From positions 34,429 through 98,428 of the forward strand of contig NZ_JAAORB010000009.1 of assembly GCF_011601345.1 (NCBI RefSeq): 64,000 bases of DNA, in the 5' to 3' direction. This DNA is from Roseovarius gahaiensis (GTDB lineage Bacteria > Pseudomonadota > Alphaproteobacteria > Rhodobacterales > Rhodobacteraceae). The position numbers were made by a program, and so were the translations under genes. Positions 19,066 through 26,798 of this stretch are shown here, one piece after another. How positions within the stretch are numbered: the stretch's first letter is position 1; every line of letters begins with the position of its first letter. The notes under the pieces were generated by a model. The model was not told where the DNA came from. It saw only the letters and a program-made list of their open reading frames with translations, and did no database searches.

Positions 19066-19093
19066 GGCCGGGGCAGACAAAGCCGCCCCGGCC
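19066..19093 (-). other. GC-rich hairpin in the soxA-soxB intergenic region
   Basis: Nine-base-pair perfect stem (19066-19074 with 19085-19093) with a 10-base loop, about 10 bp after the soxA stop. There is no T-run, so it is more likely an mRNA stabiliser or processing site than a terminator. Confidence 0.55.
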
Positions 19094-19102
19094 GTCGTCA
19101 TA

Positions 19103-19957
19103 TCAGTTGCGGACCGACGGCCCCTCGACCGACAGGCCGTTGCCGCGGCTTGCAACATACAGCTCCAGCGCGACGAATTCGTCACTGCCCGGCGCGAACG
19201 TCTCGGCACGCGTATCACGCACACAGCCTTTGAAACGCCCGTGAACGGTGTTCAGCTTGGCATTCTTCAAACGATATGTCGGGAAGCCGTTGATCTGCCC
19301 CTGGCTGAGGTGATCGGCGCGGATCATCATGCCATAGCTGTCTTCGTGACAGTTGGCACAAGACAGCTCAAGCTGACCAGTACGCGTGTAATACAGCTCT
19401 TTGCCCTTTTCCCAAGTTTCCTTGGCAGGGCCGTCGATTGCCACATTCACCGGCATCCCGCGCGATTGCACCGCGATCAGCGCTTCCATGTTCGCCATCT
19501 GACCGCCCGCGTATTTGTAGGGTTCTGCGCCCATGTTGTTTTCGCGGCAGTCATTGATCTGCATGGCCAGTGTCTGAACCTCGCCAGCGTCCTCATCCCA
19601 CTTGGGATAAACAGCGCGGACGCCTTCCATGCTTTCCGGACCTTCGTGGCACGACGCACATGAATTGCCTTCACTGCCTTCGACAGCGTTCCATTGCGCT
19701 ATGCCCTCATCGACGAAGATCATGCCAGAATTGTCAAAATCATCCATCTGCAAGGCCTGTGTCTCGTCCGAGCGGAAGTGCCAACCGGACATGATCTGGT
19801 CCATGTTCGCGTCTTCCATGTGCGCGGGCAGCTCGGCCTTGGTGGTCATCTCGATTTCACCATTGATGATCAAAGTGTCATCATCCGGTTCTGCCGATGC
19901 CACGCCAGGCACGGCCAGCATAAGCGCGGCCACTGCTGTCATTGCATTGAATTTCAT
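19103..19957 (-). CDS. soxA: Sulfur-oxidation dihaem cytochrome SoxA
   Basis: Catalytic subunit of SoxAX, which oxidatively links thiosulfate to the SoxY cysteine. The 284-residue precursor has a Sec signal (cleavage about Ala22). Haem sites are Cys100/Cys103/His104 (CASCH) and Cys200/Cys203/His204 (CANCH). The active-site cysteine is Cys245 in GRFKGCVRDTRAE, ligating the second haem and usually carrying a persulfide. It is the dihaem SoxA type. GGGAGG precedes the ATG. soxX is separated from it by soxY and soxZ. Confidence 0.96.
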   Translation of the reverse strand: MKFNAMTAVAALMLAVPGVASAEPDDDTLIINGEIEMTTKAELPAHMEDANMDQIMSGWHFRSDETQALQMDDFDNSGMIFVDEGIAQWNAVEGSEGNSCASCHEGPESMEGVRAVYPKWDEDAGEVQTLAMQINDCRENNMGAEPYKYAGGQMANMEALIAVQSRGMPVNVAIDGPAKETWEKGKELYYTRTGQLELSCANCHEDSYGMMIRADHLSQGQINGFPTYRLKNAKLNTVHGRFKGCVRDTRAETFAPGSDEFVALELYVASRGNGLSVEGPSVRN

Positions 19958-20028
19958 ACGTTTCCTCCCTTTTGGTTACCCTGCAGCCCAATCAAGGGCC
20001 AGCAGGGCACCTTTATTGTTCGCAACGA

Positions 20029-20358
20029 TTAACCAACAGCAACCGCTTTTGTATCTTCGTAAACGTCACCGTCATCGTCATACCAAGTGAATTTGAATTC
20101 ACCGGCTTCAGGGACTTGTGCCTCAAACTCGAAATACGGGTTGGTGGAAATCGCGGGTTCCATTTTGAAGTCAACAACGCTCTCGCCGTTGAATTCGCAA
20201 GTGAAACGGTGGATGATCGACCGCGGGATGACATTGCCATCGCTGTCTTTGCGCTGACCCGATTCCATCTTGTGGCTGATCAGGGTCTTGATCACGATCA
20301 CCTCGCCGGCATCGGCCGACTTGGGAACCTTCACGCGGGGGCGTACACCTTCTGCCAT
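20029..20358 (-). CDS. soxZ: Sulfur carrier complex subunit SoxZ
   Basis: Immunoglobulin-like partner of SoxY in the periplasmic substrate carrier. The 109 residues match the family throughout (RPRVKVPKSADAGEVIVIKTLISHKMESGQR split over the start, FTWYDDDGDVYEDTKA near the end). No signal peptide; it is exported as a complex with Tat-targeted SoxY. GAAGGAGAG precedes the ATG. It lies 19 bp after soxY and 71 bp before soxA. Confidence 0.95.
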   Translation of the reverse strand: MAEGVRPRVKVPKSADAGEVIVIKTLISHKMESGQRKDSDGNVIPRSIIHRFTCEFNGESVVDFKMEPAISTNPYFEFEAQVPEAGEFKFTWYDDDGDVYEDTKAVAVG

Positions 20359-20377
20359 TGTGTTCTCTCCTTCTCGC

Positions 20378-20797
20378 TTAGCCGCCGCAGCCGCCGATTG
20401 TGACCTTTACGGTCTTCGATACTTTGGCAAAGCTGCCATCCGACATTTTCGCCACTGCGACCACGTCCTGCGTTCCAGCAAGCCGGATACGGGTTTTGGC
20501 GCGCTGCGCTCCGGCCAGAGGGCCAAAGTTGAAGGTCGCAACGCCCGGGGTCGGGTTGCCAGCGGCCAGAACCATGATGGCTTCTGCACCTTCGGCGGAC
20601 ACTTCGATCGGAACGGTGTTGCCGTTTTCGGCAATCTCGGGCGCATCCAGTTCAACGCCACCGTCGGCCACATCGGCACCGCCGGTGAATTCGTTGATCG
20701 CATCGTCCACAGCCGAGGCCATGGCGGGCATGGGCAGCACGGTCACCGCAGCAGCGGCAGCCCCGAGTGCCATTGTTTCACGTCGTGTGATTTGCAT
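20378..20797 (-). CDS. soxY: Sulfur carrier protein SoxY
   Basis: Carries pathway intermediates on its C-terminal cysteine. The precursor has a twin-arginine signal (ITRRETMALGAAAAAVTVLP) and the mature end is the swinging arm GGCGG with Cys137 as the substrate-binding residue. AAGGAG directly abuts an ATG at 20803, too close to use, whereas the next in-frame ATG at 20797 has 6-nt spacing and is chosen (139 aa). It sits between soxX and soxZ. Confidence 0.95.
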   Translation of the reverse strand: MQITRRETMALGAAAAAVTVLPMPAMASAVDDAINEFTGGADVADGGVELDAPEIAENGNTVPIEVSAEGAEAIMVLAAGNPTPGVATFNFGPLAGAQRAKTRIRLAGTQDVVAVAKMSDGSFAKVSKTVKVTIGGCGG

Positions 20798-20827
20798 TTT
20801 CATCTCCTTGGATAATCCGTGACGGGA

Positions 20828-21307
20828 TCATTCTTCCTTGAGGGTAACAAGGAAGGCGACCACATCTTCGATTTGCTGGGCCGTCAGCAGCGGATCCAGC
20901 GGGCCTTCGGGCGCTTTGCCAGTGTAGGCATCGCCCGGCCGCGTGAAGCCTTCAACCTTGAAGTAGGCTGGCATCATTGTTCCCGGATAGGTCTTCTTGG
21001 CATTGGCCACGATACCGCGAATTTCGGCTTCGCCCCAGCGATCGCCAACACCGTCCAGCGGCGGGCCGATTTCACCATGGAACGGTGCATCATCAAGTGC
21101 GGACACCTTGTGGCACGATATGCAGTTGCCGACCGACTTGGACTTCATGACCACAGCGCCATTTTCGACATCCCCGGGTTGACCGGTGAGCGATTCGGCA
21201 ACCGCGCCATATTCGTCGAACTGCACGTCGCCCGGCGCAACCGGTTCGGCCATTGCAGATCCAGCCGCAAGCACTGTTGCTGCCAGAATAGTTGTTGAAA
21301 GCTTCAT
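20828..21307 (-). CDS. soxX: Sulfur-oxidation monohaem cytochrome SoxX
   Basis: Electron-accepting subunit of SoxAX. The 159-residue precursor has a Sec signal (cleavage about Ala20) and one haem site, Cys62/Cys65/His66 (CISCH), with an axial Met in YPGTMMPAYF. Start at MKLSTTI is fixed by GGGAGG 5 nt upstream; the frame stays open 7 codons further. It is the first gene of the soxXYZABCDEF transcript, with a probable promoter and operator about 85-110 bp upstream. Confidence 0.95.
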   Translation of the reverse strand: MKLSTTILAATVLAAGSAMAEPVAPGDVQFDEYGAVAESLTGQPGDVENGAVVMKSKSVGNCISCHKVSALDDAPFHGEIGPPLDGVGDRWGEAEIRGIVANAKKTYPGTMMPAYFKVEGFTRPGDAYTGKAPEGPLDPLLTAQQIEDVVAFLVTLKEE

Positions 21308-21389
21308 GTTTCCTCCCATGGCTACCATGTTTTTTGCTGCGATAGCTCTGTATACAGTAGGCTACCAGCCATGTCTTTCGCAACAACAA

Positions 21390-21418
21390 ATTCAGGTTTG
21401 TGAATTATTTCCAGACAA
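21390..21418 (-). promoter_or_regulatory. Probable soxX promoter overlapped by an ATTC-N8-GAAT operator
   Basis: Inverted repeat ATTC (21390-21393), eight-base spacer, GAAT (21402-21405), extended to AATTC/GAATT. I recall this arrangement as that reported for SqrR-type persulfide repressors. On the minus strand a possible -35 TTGTCT (21413-21418) and -10 CTGAAT (21390-21395) are exactly 17 bp apart, so the operator would block RNA polymerase. The likely binder is the ArsR protein encoded at 23151. Confidence 0.5.
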
Positions 21419-21429
21419 GCCCCTGATTT

Positions 21430-21822
21430 TTACTGATCTTGCCGGGCGCGCCATTCTTGAATGCGGCGCGCGTGATCACGTTGAAACGCCTCGGCGGCTT
21501 GTTGCGCCGTTTTCCCGTTTGGCACCTATTTGGCCAAGACTATCACGGACGGGGGAAACAAAACCTCCCATTTCCGCAGGACATCCTTTTCCGGCATAGT
21601 TACGCCATCGCATCCGATGGTTTTAACGATCATCATCCAGGGTCCGTTATGCGACACAAAAGGTCTCTGAGATGTAGCCGGCGGTTTTGGGCTGCGGATA
21701 GACCGGCTCATGCATTTGCTGACAGTCACCCCTCCCCCCTGCGCAATCACCAGCGCCACCGGCTTGCCTGTCGCACCGTTCTTGGTCCGATTCTCAGGAA
21801 GGTCCACAAACGTGTCACGCAT
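21430..21822 (-). pseudogene. Broken reading frame between soxV and soxX
   Basis: The 598-bp gap between soxV and soxX holds no intact recognisable gene. Reading leftward from an ATG at 21822, a frame of 98 codons starts MRDTFVDLPENR, GKPVALVIAQGGG (flavodoxin/FMN-reductase-like), contains GPWMMIVKTIGCDGVTMPEK, stops at TAG (21526-21528), and then continues in the same frame for 31 plausible residues (GKTAQQAAEAFQRDHARRIQ) to TAA at 21430. This looks like the eroded C-terminal part of an old gene. In Paracoccus this position is held by soxW, but I see no thioredoxin CxxC here, so I do not call it soxW. It could also be two short unrelated frames. Confidence 0.4.
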
Positions 21823-21905
21823 ACACCCCCGTAATATGCAGGCCGCCCTCGCCCAGCTCTGCGACCATCGCGGGCGCGAACAGGTCGATCAATCCAAAGC
21901 CGACG

Positions 21906-22643
21906 TCACCCGATAGACTGGAACGACGGGAACCACCGCAGCATCATATTCGCGATCAGGTTCACCGCATCCGTTGCGATCAGAACGGCGAAGACGATCA
22001 ACATAGCGCCCATCGCCTTTTCCACGTAGCCCAAGTAGCGCCGCTTGGATTGAATCCAGTTCAAAAACGGGCGCGCGAACAAGGCCGCCACGATGAACGG
22101 CGCAGTCATTGCCAGCCCATACACCATCAAAAGCAAAGCCCCTTCGGCGACGCTGCCCATGCCACTGGCCACCATCAAAATCGCCGCCAGCGCCGGGCCG
22201 ACACAGGGCGTCCAGCCAAATCCAAAGGCAAGCCCCATGACATAAGCGCCGATGATCGTCGTCGGCGCGGCGGTGCTTTCCACCCGCGCTTCGCGATACA
22301 ACAGCGGTATACGGATCATCCCAAGAAAATGCAGGCCAAACAGCAATAGCACCCCGGCCGCCACATAGCTGAGTGGTTGCCGCCACTGCGCAAACGCCTG
22401 TCCCAGCGCCGTGGCCCCCATACCCAGCAATACGAAGATCGTCGTGACCCCCAAGGCAAAGAAAGCCGCCGAAATCACAAGCCGCTTTTGCGCCCCGGGT
22501 GCAATTGCGCCATCGCCGCGCAACTGGTTCATCGACAGGCCCGCCATGTAGCACAGATAAAACGGCACCATCGGAAGAATACATGGCGTAAAAAACGACA
22601 AAAGCCCCGCAAGCGCAGCCCCGGCATAGGAAATGTCCAGCAT
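21906..22643 (-). CDS. soxV: Thiol-disulfide membrane transporter SoxV (CcdA/DsbD family)
   Basis: Inner-membrane protein passing electrons from cytoplasmic thioredoxin to periplasmic partners, needed to keep SoxYZ active. The 245 residues contain six likely membrane helices and the two conserved redox cysteines, Cys21 (FFTPCILP) and Cys147 (GWTPCVGP). It is divergent from soxS, with 72 bp between the starts. Its downstream neighbour should be soxW, but only a broken frame is found. Confidence 0.9.
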   Translation of the reverse strand: MLDISYAGAALAGLLSFFTPCILPMVPFYLCYMAGLSMNQLRGDGAIAPGAQKRLVISAAFFALGVTTIFVLLGMGATALGQAFAQWRQPLSYVAAGVLLLFGLHFLGMIRIPLLYREARVESTAAPTTIIGAYVMGLAFGFGWTPCVGPALAAILMVASGMGSVAEGALLLMVYGLAMTAPFIVAALFARPFLNWIQSKRRYLGYVEKAMGAMLIVFAVLIATDAVNLIANMMLRWFPSFQSIG

Positions 22644-22715
22644 TCGCGAAGCTCCTTGTTAAATCAACATATTCAAATTAGGTTGTATGATCATCAAAGG
22701 TCAAACGGTTCCACC
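22644..22715. promoter_or_regulatory. Divergent soxV/soxS control region with degenerate operator
   Basis: This short AT-rich spacer must hold both promoters. It includes ATTC followed at the right distance by TTGT rather than GAAT (around 22671-22686), flanked by CATA and TATG, so it is a weaker version of the soxX operator. That makes it a candidate second binding site for the ArsR regulator. Confidence 0.35.
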
Positions 22716-23096
22716 ATGCCCCTACGCGCACTTACTGCATTATCCGCACTACTCTGGCTGACAGTCGCCCCCGCTGTTCACGCCGTCGAATTGATCATGG
22801 TAGAGCAGAAGGGCTGCCACTATTGCATTGAGTGGAAAACCGATCTTGGTCCGATATACCCCAAAACTTCGGAAGGGCAATATGCGCCCCTGCGCACGGT
22901 CCAGATCAAGGATGCGCCACCCGAAGGCGTCGATTTTGCCCGCCCCGTGACCTTTACACCGACATTCGTTTTGGTTGACAACGGCCAAGAATTGGGCCGT
23001 GTAGAAGGCTACCCCGGCGAGGATTTCTTTTGGGGGCTTCTGACCATGCTGCTTGAAACACACACTGACTATCCGAACCAACCGCAAACCAATTAG
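22716..23096 (+). CDS. soxS: Periplasmic thioredoxin-like protein SoxS
   Basis: Thiol-disulfide protein that in Paracoccus reactivates the SoxYZ carrier. The 126-residue precursor has a signal peptide (cleavage about Ala23, AVHA) and a thioredoxin-like active site Cys34-His-Tyr-Cys37 in EQKGCHYCIEW, with the cis-proline region in VTFTPTFVLVDNG. The ATG at 22716 is chosen because it gives the signal peptide; the frame is open upstream across soxV antisense. The regulator gene follows after 54 bp. Confidence 0.85.
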   Translation: MPLRALTALSALLWLTVAPAVHAVELIMVEQKGCHYCIEWKTDLGPIYPKTSEGQYAPLRTVQIKDAPPEGVDFARPVTFTPTFVLVDNGQELGRVEGYPGEDFFWGLLTMLLETHTDYPNQPQTN

Positions 23097-23150
23097 ATCA
23101 ATCGATCCTGAACGCGCCCGTATCAGGAGCCCATAAAACGGAACCAACCG

Positions 23151-23504
23151 ATGGCACTGCCAGTATTTGACAGCTCCCTCAGCGACGCTGAAATGGACAG
23201 CATGCTGGAGAACGCGACCAATGCATCAAACTTCCTGAAGGCCATCAGCCACGAAGGCCGTCTGATGATTCTGTGTCATCTCGTCTCGGGCGAAAAATCA
23301 GTTACGGAACTGGAAGACCTGCTGTCGGCGCGGCAGGCCGCCGTGTCGCAGCAGCTTTCTCGTCTGCGGCTGGAAGGTCTGGTCATCCCTAGACGCGACG
23401 GCAAAACGATTTACTATCGCCTAGCAGATGAACGTCCGCGCCGTGTGCTTGAACTGATCTATGAGCTATTCTGCGCCGACGACTCCGAAGGTTTGCCAGC
23501 CTAG
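23151..23504 (+). CDS. soxR: ArsR-family sulfur-responsive repressor (SoxR; SqrR/BigR type)
   Basis: Winged-helix repressor of 117 residues. The recognition region is LLSARQAAVSQQLSRLR and the wing RRDGKTIYYR. Two cysteines, Cys42 (MILCHLV) and Cys108 (ELFCADD), occupy the positions that form the per/polysulfide-sensing tetrasulfide in SqrR and BigR. By family knowledge it would bind DNA without sulfide/persulfide and release sox genes when both cysteines react. It lies between soxS and soxT on the plus strand, facing the sox operon, and an ATTC-N8-GAAT site stands at the soxX promoter. Metal-binding ArsR motifs are absent. Confidence 0.88.
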   Translation: MALPVFDSSLSDAEMDSMLENATNASNFLKAISHEGRLMILCHLVSGEKSVTELEDLLSARQAAVSQQLSRLRLEGLVIPRRDGKTIYYRLADERPRRVLELIYELFCADDSEGLPA

Positions 23505-23539
23505 CGGCCCAAACCTCCGAGGAGCGGGGGACACGCGCC

Positions 23540-24598
23540 ATGCTTGATTATATCAACGACAACACACTTGTGGCCCTGATCGGGCTTGTCTCGGGAATTA
23601 TGCTGGGGCTCGCCGCACGTCTGGGGCGGTTCTGCACCATGGGCGCGATCGAAGACATGCTATATGGCGGGTCTCTGACACGCATGCGCATGTGGGGTCT
23701 GGCCATCGGTATCGCGGTGATGGGCACATTCGCCCTGACCGGCGCAGGCCTAATGGCGCCCGAACAATCTTTCTACCTGTCAATCCGCTGGATGCCGCTG
23801 GCCTCGATCCTAGGAGGGCTGATGTTCGGTTACGGCATGGCGCTGGCTGGCAACTGCGGCTACGGCTGCATCGCCCGACTGGGTGGCGGCGATTTCCGGG
23901 CCTTCGTGATCGTGATCGTCATGGGTGTGTCTGCCTATGTGATGCTGCATGGCCCACTGTCCTACCTGCGCAACTGGGCCTTTTTTCAGGAAGAGGTGAC
24001 AACTGGCTTGCCGCCGGGTCTGGTCCATCTGGTTGTCCAACAAACAGGCTGGTCTTTGGCCGCAACCGGGATCGTTGCGGGTGCGTTGATCACGCTGGCC
24101 GCGCTATGGTCGCGGGCCTTTGTCAAAGACGTGAAATCCATGTTCTGGGCCGCGATCGTGGGGCTTGCCATCGTCGCCGGATGGGCGGGCAGCTATTGGG
24201 TGGCCACCACAGGTTTTACCGCAATGCCGGTGGTGTCGCACAGCTTTGCCGCGCCGGTGGGTGAATCGCTGCAATATCTGATGACGGCCTCGGCCAGACC
24301 GGTGACGTTCGCGGTCGGATCGGTCACTGGCGTGGCCGTTGGTGCCTTCATCGGATCGCTGATCAAGGGCCATTTCCGCTGGGAGGCCTGCGAAGATCCG
24401 CGCGAATTGCGCCGCCAGATCACCGGGGCCGTCCTGATGGGCGGGGGGGCCGTGATGGCCATGGGCTGCACGGTCGGCCAAGGCCTGTCTGCCTTTTCGG
24501 TGCTTAGCTTTTCGGCCCCGGTCACGTTCTTGGCGATCATCGCCGGCGCTGCCCTTGGGCTGCGCCAACTGATCGAAGGCTTTCAGCCCGCCGAGTGA
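23540..24598 (+). CDS. soxT: YeeE/YedE-family thiosulfate or sulfur transporter SoxT
   Basis: Inner-membrane transporter, 352 residues with about nine or ten helices. The family cysteine motifs are visible: RFCTMGAIED (Cys32), AGNCGYGCIARLGGGD, and MGCTVGQGLSAFS. In YeeE these cysteines line the thiosulfate path. Its place next to soxR and soxS suggests import of a sulfur compound as pathway substrate or as inducer for the repressor. GGAG lies about 17 nt before the ATG, so initiation is not strongly marked. Confidence 0.85.
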   Translation: MLDYINDNTLVALIGLVSGIMLGLAARLGRFCTMGAIEDMLYGGSLTRMRMWGLAIGIAVMGTFALTGAGLMAPEQSFYLSIRWMPLASILGGLMFGYGMALAGNCGYGCIARLGGGDFRAFVIVIVMGVSAYVMLHGPLSYLRNWAFFQEEVTTGLPPGLVHLVVQQTGWSLAATGIVAGALITLAALWSRAFVKDVKSMFWAAIVGLAIVAGWAGSYWVATTGFTAMPVVSHSFAAPVGESLQYLMTASARPVTFAVGSVTGVAVGAFIGSLIKGHFRWEACEDPRELRRQITGAVLMGGGAVMAMGCTVGQGLSAFSVLSFSAPVTFLAIIAGAALGLRQLIEGFQPAE

Positions 24599-24625
24599 CC
24601 CCGGTTATTCGGTCGCAAAGGCGTG

Positions 24626-25855
24626 TCAAACCCGCTGCTGCGTATACTGCCTCAGCTCAGCCCGCGCCACTTGTCGGCGATGCACGGCGTCCGGGCCGTC
24701 GGCCAATCGCAAGGTGCGTAGATGCGTCCACATCCCGGCCAAGGCAACGTCTTGGCTGATGCCTTGCGCGCCAAACATCTGCACCGCCTCATCGACGACT
24801 TTCAACGCCATGCGCGGGGCGACCACCTTGATCTGGTGAATCCACGGCGCAGCGGCGCGCGCATCGCCTTGGTCCATCATCCAAGCGGCCTTGAGGCATA
24901 GCAAACGCGCCTGCTCAATCTCCATCCGGCAGTCGGCGATGATGTCATAGTTGGCCCCAAGCTGCGCCAAAGGTTTGCCGAACGCGTCGCGGTCCAGCGC
25001 GCGGCGGCACATCATCTCCAACGCGGCTTCGGCCTGTCCGATGGCGCGCATGCAGTGGTGAATACGCCCCGGCCCCAGCCGCCCTTGGGCGATCTCGAAC
25101 CCACGCCCCACGCCCAGCAACAGGTTTTCCGCGGGCACCCGCACATCGGTAAAGCGGATATGCATATGCCCGTGCGGCGCGTCGTCGTGGCCATAAACCT
25201 GCATCGGGCGCAGCTTTTCGATACCCGGCGCATCAGCAGGCACCACGATCATCGAATGGCGCTGATGCTTGGGCAGGTCATCGCCGCCGGTGCGCACCAT
25301 GACAATATAAACCGCACAGCGCGGATCACCGGCCCCGGTCGCCCACCATTTTTCACCGTTCAACACATAGCTGTCACCGTCGCGCACGCAAGACATCGCG
25401 ATATTGGTCGCGTCCGAGCTGGCCACATCCGGCTCGGTCATCAAATAGGCGCTGCGAATCTCGCCCTCCAGAAGCGGCGTCAGCCAGCGGTCTTTCATGT
25501 CCTGCGTTCCATAACGCTCGAACACTTCCATGTTGCCGGTGTCTGGTGCGTTGCAGTTGAACACCTCGGCGCCCATCGGCGTGCGGCCCATTTCCTCGGC
25601 CAGATAGGCATAGTCCACCGTGCTCAGCCCATGGCCCTTGTCGCTATCGGTCAGCCAGAAGTTCCACAATCCCGCCGCCTTGGCGCGCGCCTTCAACCCT
25701 TCAAGGATTTCGGCCTGACGGGTCGTATACTGCCAGCGGTCCCCCTTCGGGATTTCGGCGGCATAGTCAGCCTCTAGCGGCATGATCTCGTCCCGGATCA
25801 TGGCACGCACGCGATCACGCAAGGCACTGGTTTCTCGACTCATTCCAAGATTCAT
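24626..25855 (-). CDS. Acyl-CoA dehydrogenase family protein
   Basis: FAD-dependent acyl-CoA dehydrogenase, 409 residues. Visible signatures are the FAD/substrate loop YLMTEPDVASSDATNI, the middle beta domain VLNGEKWWATGAGDPRCAVYIVM, and the C-terminal helical domain with the FAD contact AVQMFGAQGISQDVALA. It resembles ACAD10/ACAD11-type enzymes for long or branched chains, but the substrate is uncertain. GGGTG lies 8 nt before the ATG at 25855. It is convergent with soxT, 27 bp apart. Confidence 0.9.
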   Translation of the reverse strand: MNLGMSRETSALRDRVRAMIRDEIMPLEADYAAEIPKGDRWQYTTRQAEILEGLKARAKAAGLWNFWLTDSDKGHGLSTVDYAYLAEEMGRTPMGAEVFNCNAPDTGNMEVFERYGTQDMKDRWLTPLLEGEIRSAYLMTEPDVASSDATNIAMSCVRDGDSYVLNGEKWWATGAGDPRCAVYIVMVRTGGDDLPKHQRHSMIVVPADAPGIEKLRPMQVYGHDDAPHGHMHIRFTDVRVPAENLLLGVGRGFEIAQGRLGPGRIHHCMRAIGQAEAALEMMCRRALDRDAFGKPLAQLGANYDIIADCRMEIEQARLLCLKAAWMMDQGDARAAAPWIHQIKVVAPRMALKVVDEAVQMFGAQGISQDVALAGMWTHLRTLRLADGPDAVHRRQVARAELRQYTQQRV

Positions 25856-26114
25856 TTGTAGTTCACCCTTTTCTGCCCGGCCTGCTGACCGCCCTATCGA
25901 CCTGTGCTTGCATTCGCGACGCTCAAAACCCTATTGGGGCCTGAACACGACCAAAATCGCGAAATCGTCTTAACCATTCCCGGAAATTTCCGCACGGCTG
26001 CCTCAAACGAACGAGACATTTGCCACGGCGTCAAGATGAACCCGCCGAAAGGTGTGGTTTTTAAACTGTTTCGCGCCACCCCACCTGTACCAGTAAACGA
26101 GAGTTGTATTTTCA

Positions 26115-26747
26115 ATGTCGATACAGACACGAACCAACCACCCAGACAGCGGGCCACAAGTGGCCAAAGCCGTCACCTGCTTTACACCCGGCACCCTAAT
26201 CACCACCAAAGGAGGCCGCCGTGCTGTGGAGTCGCTGCGCCCCGGTGATCGCGCCTTGACCCGCGACAACGGATTTCAACCGGTGATTTGGACGGGGCAA
26301 CATGTTTGCAACAACCTAAATCAAAACTGCGGAAGGCTGGCGACACCGGTGTTGATCCGCGCGGATGCACTTGCCCCCGGCCTGCCCGAGCGTGACATGC
26401 TCGTGTCACCCCAGCATCGCTTCTTGACGACTGATCCCGCCCGCCTGTCGGGCACCGGCGAGTCCGAGGCATTGATCGAGGCAATCGCCCTGATTGGCGC
26501 GCCTGGCATTGAACGGGCGACCTGTGAGAGCGTCACCTATATTCACATCCTGTTCGAGCAGCACGAAATCATCCTGTCTGAAAACGCGTGGTCCGAAAGT
26601 TTTCAACTGACCCAAGCAAACGCGCGGGCGCTGGCGCAAGACTGCCAAATCAAGGCCTCACCCTGCTTTTCCGACGCGGATCATACCGGCGTGACTCTGC
26701 AATGTCCTGCGCGCACCTGCCTGCCCAATACCGCAAGCGCGGCCTGA
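26115..26747 (+). CDS. Stand-alone Hint-domain protein
   Basis: A 210-residue protein dominated by a Hint (hedgehog/intein) domain of the Hint_2 kind. It has the nucleophile Cys22 in AVTCFTPGTLITT, then VESLRPGDRALT, the block-B-like SPQHRFL and the C-terminal YIHILFEQHEIILSEN strand. Many Rhodobacterales Hint_2 domains sit at the end of large calcium-binding exoproteins; here only 21 residues precede the Cys and about 45 follow the domain. No obvious export signal is present. Autocatalysis (N-S shift) is possible, but no extein partner is seen. Function is unknown. Confidence 0.75.
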   Translation: MSIQTRTNHPDSGPQVAKAVTCFTPGTLITTKGGRRAVESLRPGDRALTRDNGFQPVIWTGQHVCNNLNQNCGRLATPVLIRADALAPGLPERDMLVSPQHRFLTTDPARLSGTGESEALIEAIALIGAPGIERATCESVTYIHILFEQHEIILSENAWSESFQLTQANARALAQDCQIKASPCFSDADHTGVTLQCPARTCLPNTASAA

Positions 26748-26798
26748 TTGCGCGGCATTGTCCTTTCCGGCCCGGCGCAGCGCGCTAGACTACGAGCC

